Of a stretch of DNA of 64,000 bases, positions 1-8,294 are shown piece by piece. Every line of letters begins with the position of its first letter. Positions within the stretch are counted from its first letter, which is position 1. Position numbers and translations under genes: made by a program. Under the pieces are notes generated by a model. The model had not been told where the DNA came from. It saw nothing but the letters and a program-made list of their open reading frames with translations, and searched no databases. This DNA comes from Spirochaetaceae bacterium (lineage in GTDB: Bacteria > Spirochaetota > Spirochaetia > Treponematales > Rectinemataceae): the NCBI GenBank assembly GCA_025356015.1, contig JANXYO010000069.1:86730-150729 (forward strand). Reading direction: 5' to 3'.

Positions 1-486
1 GACCGGGTCGGCCGAGGCGATCTTTCCCTTGAGGGCGGGGTTGAGGAGGTCGTCGTAGCCATTGATGGTGATGCCGAGGGACTTCTCGAGATCGGTATTC
101 ACGAGCAGGTTGCTGCCCGAAAGCAGGTAGTTCGTGAAGAAGCCGGTGCTGTTCTGGTAACCGGCCGGGAGGCTGGCGTTGCCCTTGGCGACGTAGACCT
201 GGAAGATGTCCTTGTTGGTGTTGTAGACGCCCATGTTGACGCCGCCGAACATGACATCGGCCTGGGGATTGCCCTTCTCGGCGTTGAGCTTGGAGAGGAC
301 TTCGCCCGTGCCCATGGACTGGAGGCTGATCTTGACGCCGTACTTGTCCCCGAAGTAGTTGAGGATGCCCTGGATCTCCCCGTCGGAGTTGGGCGAGTAG
401 ACGACCATGTTCCCGGCCGCGAAGGCCATGCCGGAGACGAGCAGGAGTGCCATGACCGCGATCGCGGCCTTAGAGATGCTTTTCAT
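1..486 (-). CDS. Periplasmic solute-binding protein, family 1 (iron/phosphonate-like), partial
   Basis: Only the first 162 codons are present; the gene runs off the left edge. Residues 1-23 form a signal peptide: Lys at 2 and 6, a hydrophobic stretch, and an AFA-type cleavage site. The mature start reads NMVVYSPNSDGEIQG, followed by SMGTGEVLSKL and PQADVMFGG. This is the typical beginning of Fe(III)/2-aminoethylphosphonate-type extracellular binding proteins that deliver ligand to an ABC importer. ATG at 486 is preceded by an excellent AGGAGG (491-496), and a promoter lies further up at 571-600. The ligand cannot be deduced, and transporter partners would lie left of the window. Confidence 0.8.
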   Translation of the reverse strand, partial: MKSISKAAIAVMALLLVSGMAFAAGNMVVYSPNSDGEIQGILNYFGDKYGVKISLQSMGTGEVLSKLNAEKGNPQADVMFGGVNMGVYNTNKDIFQVYVAKGNASLPAGYQNSTGFFTNYLLSGSNLLVNTDLEKSLGITINGYDDLLNPALKGKIASADPV

Positions 487-570
487 AAAACCTCCTTGGA
501 ATCTTTGGGACGGAAGGATATGGGAACCAACGCATTCCGCGCGGGCCTTGACGACGGCCCCGCGTCGGAC

Positions 571-600
571 AGTATAGGTTCAGTGAATTCGGCCCGTCAA
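571..600 (-). promoter_or_regulatory. Sigma70-type promoter for the binding protein at the left edge
   Basis: Read on the minus strand: -35 TTGACG (600-595), an 18-bp spacer and -10 TATACT (576-571), about 85 bp upstream of the ATG at 486. It overlaps the 5' end of the lactate dehydrogenase relic on the other strand. Confidence 0.55.
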
Positions 601-778
601 TGCTATTTCGGGAAACGCCACGCCGTCCCAGCTTGCTAACGCCTATGCTGGCGACTATGCGGCCTGCGCCGACGCCGCGATGGTCGTGGTCACAGCGGGC
701 GCAAAGCAGCGTCCCGGGGAGATCAGGCCCGAGCTACTCGGCCGCAATGCGCTCATCGCCCGCGCGTCCTCGCCCTAG
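599..778 (+). pseudogene. Relic of L-lactate dehydrogenase (internal fragment)
   Basis: Reading the plus strand in the frame beginning at 599 gives about 59 codons ending at TAG 776-778. They contain YAGDYAACADAAMVVVTAGA, KQRPGE and LLGRNALIA. This is the hallmark middle of the NAD-binding domain of L-lactate/malate dehydrogenases (AGDY..C..A..VVITAGA.QKPGETR..L..RN). The GxGxxG segment before it and the catalytic His/substrate-binding half after it are missing, and no start codon or ribosome-binding site precedes it. I infer a decayed fragment of an ldh gene. It accounts for most of the otherwise gene-free 487-839 interval. Confidence 0.7.
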
Positions 779-784
779 GGCCGG

Positions 785-813
785 TTGGCCAGGACCGGCT
801 CGGGCGGCATTAT
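785..813 (+). promoter_or_regulatory. Possible promoter of the DHFR-like gene
   Basis: TTGGCC (785-790), 17-bp spacer, CATTAT (808-813), then AAGGAGG (828-834) and ATG 840. The -10 and -35 hexamers are imperfect, so this is a weak call based on spacing and position. It lies just after the stop of the ldh relic. Confidence 0.35.
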
Positions 814-839
814 CTTGTACCTGAGCAAGGAGGCGCGAG

Positions 840-1387
840 ATGGCCAGGATCGTCATGTGGAACCTTGTGACCCTCGACGGTTTTTTCGAAGCTGCCAAGA
901 AATGGGACCTGGGATTTCACGAGCTCGTCTGGGGCGAAGAGCTCGAACGCTTCTCCATCGAGCAGCTTGGCTCGGCCGGCGCCCTCATCTTCGGCCGCGC
1001 GACCTACGAGGGCATGGCCGGCTACTGGAGCACGGCCAAGGGCGAGGTCGCCGAGCTCATGAATGCCATCCCCAAGTTCGTCTTCTCGCGCAGCCTGGGC
1101 AAGGCCGAGTGGAACAACACCCGTCTGCTCGCGGGCGAGGCTGGGGAAGCGGCCGTGAGGCTCAAACAGGAAGAGGCCGGGGACATGCTCGTCTTCGGCA
1201 GCGCCGGACTCTCCCGGACCCTCATGGAGAGGGGCCTGTTCGACGAGTACCGCCTCTGCCTGGTCCCCGTCGTGCTTGGAAGCGGGACTCCTCTCTTCAC
1301 ACCGGCTCAGTCGGCCGCAAGGATGGACCTGGTCGAGGGCGGCCCCTCAAGTCCGGCGCCGTCATCCTCTTCTACAGGCCCCACTGA
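840..1387 (+). pseudogene. DHFR-like/RibD C-terminal reductase, frameshifted near its 3' end
   Basis: ATG 840 follows AAGGAGG. The protein starts MARIVMWNLVTLDGFFE and contains ALIFGRATYEGMAGYW and DMLVFGSAGLSRTLME, as in the dihydrofolate-reductase-like (RibD C-terminal) family of NADPH-dependent reductases. The initial frame passes the normal C terminus and runs on as low-complexity sequence to 1574. One frame away the expected ending PLKSGAVILFYRPH reads to TGA at 1385-1387. A single missing base around 1336-1346 (in the ggcggcccc run) would restore MDLVEGRPLKSG. Either the gene is freshly broken or this is a one-base assembly error. The physiological substrate of this family is usually unknown. 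Confidence 0.75.
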
Positions 1388-1442
1388 GAGCGGGCAGGCC
1401 ACGGATGGTGAACCTGCCCCTTGCTTCCCGCGACCGAGCTGC

Positions 1443-2226
1443 CTAGAAGTACTTCGCGAGATAACCCTGGAGGTTCTTGTCGCGGAGCTCGGCGGCAGCG
1501 GCCCAGATCCTGGCCGCGAGCTCGGGTTCCTTGGCGACAAATTGCCTCGAGAGCATGATGTAGTAGGGCTTTGAGACGACGGGTATCGCCACTTTCTCGA
1601 TCTTGCCAGTGAAGGCCGCGTTCGTTTCGAGGAGATAGTCGCCGTCGAGCTCGAGCGTCGCGACAAGGGCGAGCCTTCCGTTGAGGAGGTTCCTGAAGTT
1701 GACCTCGGTGTTCGCCGAGGACACGACATCCATGCCCATCTTCTTGAGGTCGTCGCTCACCGAATAGCCGCCTGGCACCCCCACGGGGCCACCGGGACCG
1801 CTGGCCGTCTTCCCGTCCCAGTTCCAGGTCGAGGACTTGAGACGGTAGAAGGAGTAGGTGCTCGTGTTGACCCGGCGCGCGGGATCGGTCTTGCCGTCCT
1901 TCTGCGGGTACAGGCCAAAAGCCTCTCGCTCTGCCTTGTAGGAGGCGAGGAAGGCCCCGTCGGCGCTTCCGTTCTTGAGCTCTGTCTCAAGGCAGCGAGT
2001 CCAAGGATAGCGCCTGATCTCGATCGTGATCCCAAGCTTAGCCGCGATGGCCCGCACGAGGTCGATCGAGGCGCCCGGCCTATCGGCAGGGATGGCCGTG
2101 GTATCGCCGATAACCCAGGGGAAGTCCTGCTTGTCCTGGGTGACGAACACGAGTGTCTTCGACTCCCGCTGCGACTGGCGCCAGCATAGCCAGGCATAGG
2201 CCGATCGCCAGAAGGGTTGATTTCAT
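1443..2226 (-). pseudogene. Amino-acid-type (family 3) solute-binding protein, frameshifted after the signal peptide
   Basis: From about 2150 down to 1443 the frame encodes a family 3 periplasmic binding protein: LVFVTQDKQDFPWVIG, then DLVRAIAAKLGITIEIRRYP and the closing NLQGYLAKYF. The matching signal peptide, MKSTLLAIGLCLAMLAPVAA, starts at ATG 2226 but in another frame. Removing one G from the GGG run (complement of 2165-2167) joins them as ..VAAESKTLVFVTQ. An internal GTG (2150) could give only a signal-less protein. The family binds polar amino acids or related small molecules; no permease or ATPase gene is adjacent. It may be a genuine lesion or a homopolymer sequencing error. Confidence 0.75.
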
Positions 2227-2298
2227 CAGATCACTCTAATTCGTACGAAGTCGCATTGCAAGCATTATTAGGATACTGCAAGCCGTAAAGCTTCGCCC

Positions 2299-2973
2299 CT
2301 AGACGAAGCTAAGCCACTTCCTGCTCGCCTTGGAAAGGTCGGCATAGGCTCCGCGATATTCCTCGGGGAGCAGGCGGGCGAGCTCGTACATCATCTCGTC
2401 GGCCATTTCCTGCCGCATCTCCCTTGTCACCTTCTGCCCCTTCGGATCGAGGCGGAACATGGGGCCGACGCGGATGGCGAAGCTGTCCCTGCGAAACCGC
2501 TTGAGGTTCTCGCGGATCCGCGCCCCTCCCCAGTGCGCGACTGGCATGAGGGGCGATCCCGAGTGGAGTGCAAGGACGGCGACCCCTCCCTGGGCCCTCT
2601 GAAGCCCGCCCGTCGGACTCCTCGTCCCCTCCGGCGCGATGCCGAGAATGCAGCCCCCTTTCAGACGCTCGATGCAGCTGCGCATTGCCTCCATGTCGGC
2701 CTCGCCCCGCTGGACCGGTATGATCTTCCAGACCTTCATGACGAAGCCAAGGAAGAACTTCTGGAAGTTCTCGATCTTCGAGAGGGCCGTGACATTGGGC
2801 CTCGGCGCCATCTCGCAATAGAGGATGGGCGCCTCGATGAGGCCTGTGTGGTTCGTGTAGAAGATGAGGGGGCCAGTGCGGGGGACCTTGCCCAGCTCGG
2901 AGCGGTCTATCCTGAGGACCCGCCGAAGGCCGAACCGGCATCCGTAGGTGATGATCCATTCTATGGGACTCAT
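2299..2973 (-). CDS. 1-acyl-glycerol-3-phosphate acyltransferase family protein
   Basis: A 224-residue PlsC-type acyltransferase that would transfer an acyl chain to lysophosphatidic acid at the membrane. Motif I is NHTGLIE (41-47), so the catalytic His is kept but the usual Asp of H-x4-D is Glu. The second block is PEGTRSPTG (about 112-120), followed by a PVAHWGG stretch. The substitution in motif I means activity or substrate may differ from classical PlsC. The start has only a weak ribosome-binding site. It lies upstream of the frameshifted binding protein on the same strand, 72 bp away, and is probably transcribed separately from the MFS gene. Confidence 0.8.
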   Translation of the reverse strand: MSPIEWIITYGCRFGLRRVLRIDRSELGKVPRTGPLIFYTNHTGLIEAPILYCEMAPRPNVTALSKIENFQKFFLGFVMKVWKIIPVQRGEADMEAMRSCIERLKGGCILGIAPEGTRSPTGGLQRAQGGVAVLALHSGSPLMPVAHWGGARIRENLKRFRRDSFAIRVGPMFRLDPKGQKVTREMRQEMADEMMYELARLLPEEYRGAYADLSKASRKWLSFV

Positions 2974-3073
2974 GCCACATCATACGCCAAGGGATATCAT
3001 GCAGTCACTACCCGGAAGGCCCCCATGGGCTCTCTCCGACCGAGCCGCGTTGACCGAAACAGCCCGTGGCCGG

Positions 3074-4345
3074 TCACTCGCCTTTGGGCGAGCCTCCCTC
3101 CTCGGCGTCGGCGGGGGAGCCCAGGCGCCGCAGCAGGAGGAGGAAGGGCAGGGCCCCGGCCAGGAGGATGGATCCCCCCGCGTAGCCCGCCCCAAGTCCA
3201 AGGCCGCGGGATAACCAGCCCAGGCCGGTCTGCCCCACGATGGCGCCCCCGTCTCCCAGCAGGGAATCGAAGGAGAGGACCGTGGCCCGCTGGGCGCTCG
3301 GGATCAGGCCATTGATGAAGGCCTGCCTCACCGGGGCGAAGAGGCCCTGGAAGAGGGTCATGATCACGATGGCGGCAAAGGCGGCCACAAAGCTCCCGGC
3401 CAGCGACAGGGCGAGGCAGGCGGCGGCGGAGATGGCGGCCGCGGCCATGAGGAGGCTTGTCCTCTTGCCCCCGAGCCGCCTCGCGAAGCCCACGAGGCTG
3501 TTGCCTGCCATCGTCGAGAGGGCGAGGCCGGCGGTCATAACCCCGGCAATCCACACCGCCTTCATGTCCCCTAGCTTCGCGAGGAGGTAGGGCTGGGAGG
3601 CGTAGAAGCCCCAGATGCCAAAGCTCGAGCGCGAGAGACCCTCGAGGAGGAGGTAGCGGACTCCCTTCACCCTCCAGCCATACACCACGCTGGCCGAGGC
3701 GATCTCCCTGGCCCTGGGCCAGAAGGACCCTGCCTCGCCCCGGACGGGCACGAATCCCCTTTCCTTCATGAAGCCAAGGGCGAACAAGAACAGGACAAAG
3801 AGGGCGGCAGACCTGAGGACATAGGGAAGGCTCAGGGAGACCTGTCCAAGGATCCCCCCGAGGAGGGAGCCGAGGACCATCGATGCTGCCGAGATCATGC
3901 CGCCCCTCGAGAACACCCTGTCGAGGCTGCCCTCGTATCCCTCGACCTTGAGCTCGTCCACCACCCAGGCCTCGACCGCCCCCGAGTAGAAGGTGAAACC
4001 GAGTCCCAGGACGACCGACATGAGGCAGAATGCCGCGAGCCCTCCGCCAAACCAGGAGGCCGAGGCATAGCCCAGGGTTCCGATGAAAAGAAAAACCGTG
4101 CACATTAGAAATGAGAACTTCCTCCCTCGCGTGTCGGCGAACACCCCCGTCGGTATCTCGAAAAGGCACATCGCGGCCGTAAACACCGCGTTGGCAAGGA
4201 AGACCCCGAAAAGGTCCAGCCCGGCCTTGAGCAGGAAGAGGGTGTTGACGCTCCAGATGAAGGAGGCAGAGAGGGTGTACAGTCCGGTAATGAAATAGAA
4301 GGCTCGGGCCGCCGACGAGCCCGGTTCGCCGCTTGGTCTGTCCAT
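3074..4345 (-). CDS. MFS family membrane transporter
   Basis: 423 residues with about twelve hydrophobic segments. Loop 2-3 carries the MFS signature-like GVFADTRGRKFS (about 67-78), the motif that defines major facilitator transporters. The second half has a parallel block around GFARRLGGKRTSLLM. The substrate is unknown; these proteins are usually exporters of drugs or metabolites. The ATG (4345) lies inside one arm of a perfect inverted repeat (4343-4363), and no convincing Shine-Dalgarno is visible, so translation or transcription may be controlled by that element. A 100-bp gap separates the stop from the acyltransferase start. Confidence 0.8.
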   Translation of the reverse strand: MDRPSGEPGSSAARAFYFITGLYTLSASFIWSVNTLFLLKAGLDLFGVFLANAVFTAAMCLFEIPTGVFADTRGRKFSFLMCTVFLFIGTLGYASASWFGGGLAAFCLMSVVLGLGFTFYSGAVEAWVVDELKVEGYEGSLDRVFSRGGMISAASMVLGSLLGGILGQVSLSLPYVLRSAALFVLFLFALGFMKERGFVPVRGEAGSFWPRAREIASASVVYGWRVKGVRYLLLEGLSRSSFGIWGFYASQPYLLAKLGDMKAVWIAGVMTAGLALSTMAGNSLVGFARRLGGKRTSLLMAAAAISAAACLALSLAGSFVAAFAAIVIMTLFQGLFAPVRQAFINGLIPSAQRATVLSFDSLLGDGGAIVGQTGLGWLSRGLGLGAGYAGGSILLAGALPFLLLLRRLGSPADAEEGGSPKGE

Positions 4346-4363
4346 CAGTAGAGCTTACTGATG
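4343..4363. promoter_or_regulatory. Perfect 8-bp inverted repeat covering the start codon of the MFS gene
   Basis: Arms CATCAGTA (4343-4350) and TACTGATG (4356-4363) are exact inverse complements around the loop GAGCT. The MFS start codon is the outer triplet of the left arm. It could be an operator for a dimeric regulator or an RNA hairpin hiding the start codon. Confidence 0.5.
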
Positions 4364-4407
4364 CACGGCCCTCATCGGAAACAGAGCTTCCGCATCTTCA
4401 CGTCACC

Positions 4408-4432
4408 GGCCGTGGCGGCCACCGCCACGGCC
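4408..4432. terminator. Strong GC hairpin (11-bp stem, 3-base loop), possible terminator
   Basis: GGCCGTGGCGG (4408-4418), loop CCA, CCGCCACGGCC (4422-4432). It begins 28 bp beyond the stop codon of the minus-strand gene at 4461-5615. No T tract follows on that strand, and only a short TTT follows on the plus strand, so it is terminator-like rather than a canonical intrinsic terminator. Confidence 0.4.
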
Positions 4433-4460
4433 TTTCTCGGCTTTAGAGCCGCCTCGGCCT

Positions 4461-5615
4461 TTAGGGGCGGGCCTTCATGACGATCACGGTCGTGTCGGTC
4501 ATGCCGGGCTGCCTCGGCATGATCATGAGACCCTGCTCTGCGGTCTGGGCGCTCGTGCCCTTGAGGACGAAGATGAAGGATCCCTTTCCGTCGCTCACTG
4601 CCTTCTTCCCGAGCTTGGCTTCGTAAAACGCGACAATTGCTGCCTGCTCCTGGGGGCTCTTGAGGACGACGAGGTTCATGGGGCTGCCGGGCTTCCACAT
4701 GTGGGTCTGGGTGTCGAAGTCAGCCTTCAGGCCAGGGGAGGGGGGAACAAGGATGTTCTTCTCGGACAAGGGCTCGGCGAAGACCGCGGCCAGGGCGAGG
4801 GCATCGGCGTCACTCAGGTTGCGGAGCATCCGGCGCAGCGCCCCCTCGTCGAAACCGCTGAGCTTCGCAGCGACCCTTCCCAGGGCCAGCCAGCCCGGGG
4901 CAGTGCACTTGGAGGCGAGCATCTCCTGCTCGGTGTGGAGCACCGTCTTCGTGCCGCCGATCATGACCTCGGTCCTCTGCTTGTAGCTCGCCGTCTTGGG
5001 GCCCGTCTGCGCGAAGCCCCTGTCCTGGATGCTCACCGTTATTGTCGTCAGGCTCCAGTCGGTCTGCATGGCCGCCCACTGGATTGTCGCACCGCGTATC
5101 CAGCCATCGGCCGTCTTCTTGCGCCCCTGGAGGATCTTCTTATAAAGGGCTCCGTCGTTGAAGGTCGCCGGTCCGTCCACAGCGTTGGGGAAATTGGTGA
5201 AGACCTTGCCCTCGTCGTAGGCGTTCAGATCGGTTATCAGTGCCGCCGTGGTCTTTCCGGGAGAAAGCCTCGTGGCGTCGAAATCGCCGGCCTTCGCCTC
5301 GAGCTTCTGCTGGTACCAGGTGAAGACCTCTTCGGGAGTGGCCTCGCTGAAGTAGTTGGAGTTCTTGATCGCGACAGTCTCCTCGAAGGAGACCGGATCG
5401 GGGGAGGCCTGGGCGCGCGCGGCCGTGAGGGCCTCCTGGTAGGAGGCGGCGCTCAGCGCGACTGGATCAGGGTCGGGGACGTAGCTGTCCTTCTCGACAT
5501 CGGACTTCAGGCCCGGGAAGCGCGGAACGTCCTTGTCGGTCTTGGCAAGGTCGGCCGCGGAAAGCGCGACCATGGCGAGCAGGGCGAGGCAGGTCGGAAG
5601 CATGGTTTTTCTCAT
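4461..5615 (-). CDS. Secreted protein of unknown function with two similar lobes
   Basis: 384 residues with a signal peptide (MRKTMLPTCLALLAMVALSA). I do not recognise a family. The N- and C-terminal thirds resemble each other. RFPGLKSDVEKD is followed later by EEVFTWYQQKLEAK, and near the C terminus SPGLKADFDTQ is followed by QAAIVAFYEAKLGKK, so an internal duplication is likely. Between them lies a beta-rich stretch with KQRTEVMIGGTKTVLH. ATG 5615 is preceded by GGAGAAAC. The protein is probably periplasmic or surface-exposed. It is monocistronic: a hairpin lies downstream and a 236-bp gap separates it from the deaminase gene. Confidence 0.75.
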   Translation of the reverse strand: MRKTMLPTCLALLAMVALSAADLAKTDKDVPRFPGLKSDVEKDSYVPDPDPVALSAASYQEALTAARAQASPDPVSFEETVAIKNSNYFSEATPEEVFTWYQQKLEAKAGDFDATRLSPGKTTAALITDLNAYDEGKVFTNFPNAVDGPATFNDGALYKKILQGRKKTADGWIRGATIQWAAMQTDWSLTTITVSIQDRGFAQTGPKTASYKQRTEVMIGGTKTVLHTEQEMLASKCTAPGWLALGRVAAKLSGFDEGALRRMLRNLSDADALALAAVFAEPLSEKNILVPPSPGLKADFDTQTHMWKPGSPMNLVVLKSPQEQAAIVAFYEAKLGKKAVSDGKGSFIFVLKGTSAQTAEQGLMIMPRQPGMTDTTVIVMKARP

Positions 5616-5851
5616 CGGTTTCTCCTTGATTCAACGCGCATCGATCTAGGCGAGACGGATCAGGGCAGGGCGGAAAAAATCCAGGTAACACGTTAGGCGG
5701 ATCAGGACGCGAAGGGATTCATGTCTCTCTCTTCACCGAGTGTACAGGATGGCCCGGAAGCGGGCAAGGCCGGCTTTGCGGCCGGCATACTTAAGAATGC
5801 GGTGCGGGGCTATCTGCCGGGCCTACCCCAGCCTGATTCGAGGCCGCCGCC

Positions 5852-6343
5852 TCAAGGTGCCTTCTTCCAGAACCCCGCGTGGACCGCGAGGACCTGTGAG
5901 CTGACCTCTTCGAAGGGGCCGAGGACCTCGACGTGGCGCTGGCCGCTTGCGAAGATCTTGCGGCAGGGGAGGTCGAGTGTCGGGTTCCTCTCGTCTGAGC
6001 CGGTAAGCTCCAGGAGCCTGCGCTCCGGAACGCCGTAGACCACCCGGCCTATGCCGCTCCAGTAGACGGCGCCCGAGCACATCGCGCAGGGTTCGAGGGT
6101 CGTGTAGAGTGCGCAGCTTGCGAGGAAGGCCTTTGACCAGCGCTTCGAGGCCGCCCGCACCAGGGCAGTCTCGGCGTGGCCCGTGCAATCGTTCTCCGCG
6201 ACCTCGACATTGCCCTGCTCGAGGAGGATCTCCCCGTCGGGACCGGCCAGAAGGGCGCCGAAAGGGGTGTTGCCGGTCTCTCTCGCAATCCTGGACAGCT
6301 CGGCGCAGCGCAGCAGGAGGGCGACATGGTCCGACCTGTTCAT
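5852..6343 (-). CDS. Nucleoside/nucleobase deaminase (CMP/dCMP-type zinc fold)
   Basis: A 163-residue cytidine-deaminase-like zinc enzyme. The zinc site is HAE (His56, Glu58) plus PCAMC (Cys86, Cys89), and the active-site approach reads NTPFGALL. The length and the PCAMCSGAVYWSGIGRVVYG block match the guanine deaminase/tRNA-adenosine deaminase side of the family rather than cytidine deaminase. The ATG at 6343 was chosen because AAGGAGAAGCC directly precedes it; an upstream in-frame ATG would add 15 unlikely residues. It is transcribed divergently from the adenylate cyclase gene, 115 bp apart. The exact substrate is uncertain. Confidence 0.82.
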   Translation of the reverse strand: MNRSDHVALLLRCAELSRIARETGNTPFGALLAGPDGEILLEQGNVEVAENDCTGHAETALVRAASKRWSKAFLASCALYTTLEPCAMCSGAVYWSGIGRVVYGVPERRLLELTGSDERNPTLDLPCRKIFASGQRHVEVLGPFEEVSSQVLAVHAGFWKKAP

Positions 6344-6458
6344 GGCTTCTCCTTCCGGGAGCTTGTCCTCATGGCCCCCTTCCTGCAACTATAGCCTCGC
6401 CGCCACTGCCGGTACAGCTTTGAAGGCGGGATCAAGGGGACATTCGCCAGGAACGCGC

Positions 6459-8294
6459 ATGAAGGATGGGCTTGGAAAGAAAATGGCCGCAAAGGATCGC
6501 GGCAGCACAAAGCGGATCCTGGGTTTCGGCCTCAGGCTTAAGATCACCCTCACCTTCTTCGTCATAAGCGCCCTGGTGGGAGGCCTGATCTCATGGTCCA
6601 GCTACCGGGTCCTGAGCGACCAGCTCTTCCAGGAGCTGCAGGGCAAGGTCCTCAACCTCCCGCGCATACGCAGCATGATGCTGGACAGGCCCGCCCTCGC
6701 CCGTCTCGCCTCAAGCCTCCAGGTGGAGATGGACGAGGCAGGGACGGCGGCCGTGGAGCAAGGCGCCGACTACCGCACGATCTCCGAGCAGCTCAACTCG
6801 ATCCGCGAGGTCGACGGCCGGCTGGTCCGCTACATCTACCTCTTCGCCCCGACGGCAGATCCCGACCACGCGCGCTATCTCGCCGATGCCGACGCCCTCG
6901 GCCTGCTTTTCCGCAGGGCGAAAGGCGAAAAGATCGCCGACGAAGAGATCACCCGTTTCGGCTCGGACTTCGACATCTCGCTCTTCCCGGTCGCGAAAGC
7001 GGCGCTCGCCGATGGCAAAAGCGCCGTCGAGCACGAGTATTCCTGGGACGATGCCTTCAAGGTCAATTCGGTGAGCGGCTACAGCCCGGTGACGGGTAAG
7101 GACGGGAAGCCCCTCGCATGGCTCGGCCTGGACATGACCGACACCGATGTCAGGGCCTCGCTCGCGAGGGCGACAAGGCTCTCCATCCTCATCACGGGAG
7201 CAGCCCTTTGTCTTTCGCTCGTCGCCTCAGTCATCCTGGGCCTCCTGTTCACGAAGGGAATCATCTACCTCGACCGCATCGTGAAGCGTTTCGGCGACAG
7301 GGAGTTCGACGCCCGTGCCCAGGTGCGCAGCCGTGACGAGGTGGGGCGCCTAAGCCACTCCTTCAACCAGATGGCGCACACGATAGAGCTCTACAGCGCC
7401 CAGCTCCAGGGACTCTTGGACGCCTACGCCCGCTTCGTGCCCCAGGACTTCCTCAAGTTCCTCGAGAAGGGCAGCATCGTGGACGTCAAGCTCGGCGATC
7501 AGGTGAGGCGCGAGATGACCGTGCTGTTCAGCGACATACGCCAGTTCTCCACCCTCTCCGAGTCGATGTCGCCCGAGGAGAACTTCAATTTCCTCAACTC
7601 CTACCTCAAGCGGATAGGGCCCGAGATCAGGAACCATTCCGGCTTCATAGACAAGTATATCGGCGACGCCATCATGGCCCTCTTCCCGACCGACCCGAAG
7701 GACGCTATCGATTCGGCGATCGCGATGATGAGGAGCGTCAGGTCCTACAACGGGGACAGGGCCAAGAGCGGCTACAAGCCGATCGCGATAGGGATCGGCA
7801 TCAACCTGGGCTGGCTCATGCTCGGCACCCTTGGCGAGGATCAGAGAATGGACGGCTCGGTGATATCGGACGCGGTCAACCTCAGCTCGAGGTTCGAGGG
7901 CCTCACCAAGTTCTACGGGGCCTCGATACTCACGACGGACGCCACCTTGCGCCGGGTCGGGGGACCTACCAACTTCCGCGTCCGGCTGATCGACCGCGTG
8001 CTCGTCAAGGGCCGCTCGGCGCCGGTCAACATCGTGGAGATCCTGGACGGAGACGCCGAGGAAAGGCTTGAGCTCAAGCTGAGGACAAAGACGGCTTTCG
8101 TGAGGGCACTCGGCCAGTACCACGACAGGGACTTCGCCTCGGCCCACAGGTCCTTCTGCAGACTCGCGGTCGAGGATCCAGAGGACAGGGTCTTCTCCAT
8201 CTACGTCGAGCGCTGCGAGATCCTGCTCAAGGGACGGCCCGGGCTAGGACTGGGACGGGGTCGAGGTCTTCGACTTCAAATGAGGCTGCTTTAG
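6459..8294 (+). CDS. Membrane-bound class III adenylate cyclase with extracytoplasmic sensor and HAMP domain
   Basis: About 611 residues. Order: transmembrane segment (27-47), extracytoplasmic sensor region (48-240) with a PAS/CACHE-like ending GYSPVTGKDGKPLAWLGLD, second transmembrane segment (241-264), HAMP with RDEVGRLSHSFNQM (292-305), and a class III cyclase domain (about 350-540). Metal Asp359 (FSDIRQF) and Asp403 (KYIGDAIMA) are present, with Lys399 and Asp471 for adenine and Asn474/Arg478 for the transition state, so it should make cAMP. A short helical C terminus (YHDRDFASAHRSF) is TPR-like. The ATG at 6459 was chosen because upstream codons overlap the divergent deaminase. The stop overlaps the LacI-type gene's stop by 4 bp. 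Confidence 0.9.
   Translation: MKDGLGKKMAAKDRGSTKRILGFGLRLKITLTFFVISALVGGLISWSSYRVLSDQLFQELQGKVLNLPRIRSMMLDRPALARLASSLQVEMDEAGTAAVEQGADYRTISEQLNSIREVDGRLVRYIYLFAPTADPDHARYLADADALGLLFRRAKGEKIADEEITRFGSDFDISLFPVAKAALADGKSAVEHEYSWDDAFKVNSVSGYSPVTGKDGKPLAWLGLDMTDTDVRASLARATRLSILITGAALCLSLVASVILGLLFTKGIIYLDRIVKRFGDREFDARAQVRSRDEVGRLSHSFNQMAHTIELYSAQLQGLLDAYARFVPQDFLKFLEKGSIVDVKLGDQVRREMTVLFSDIRQFSTLSESMSPEENFNFLNSYLKRIGPEIRNHSGFIDKYIGDAIMALFPTDPKDAIDSAIAMMRSVRSYNGDRAKSGYKPIAIGIGINLGWLMLGTLGEDQRMDGSVISDAVNLSSRFEGLTKFYGASILTTDATLRRVGGPTNFRVRLIDRVLVKGRSAPVNIVEILDGDAEERLELKLRTKTAFVRALGQYHDRDFASAHRSFCRLAVEDPEDRVFSIYVERCEILLKGRPGLGLGRGRGLRLQMRLL

Noticed and set aside
600..824. Open frame overlapping the ldh relic
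   Set aside because: It lacks a ribosome-binding site and family resemblance; the adjacent frame carries the LDH-like peptide.
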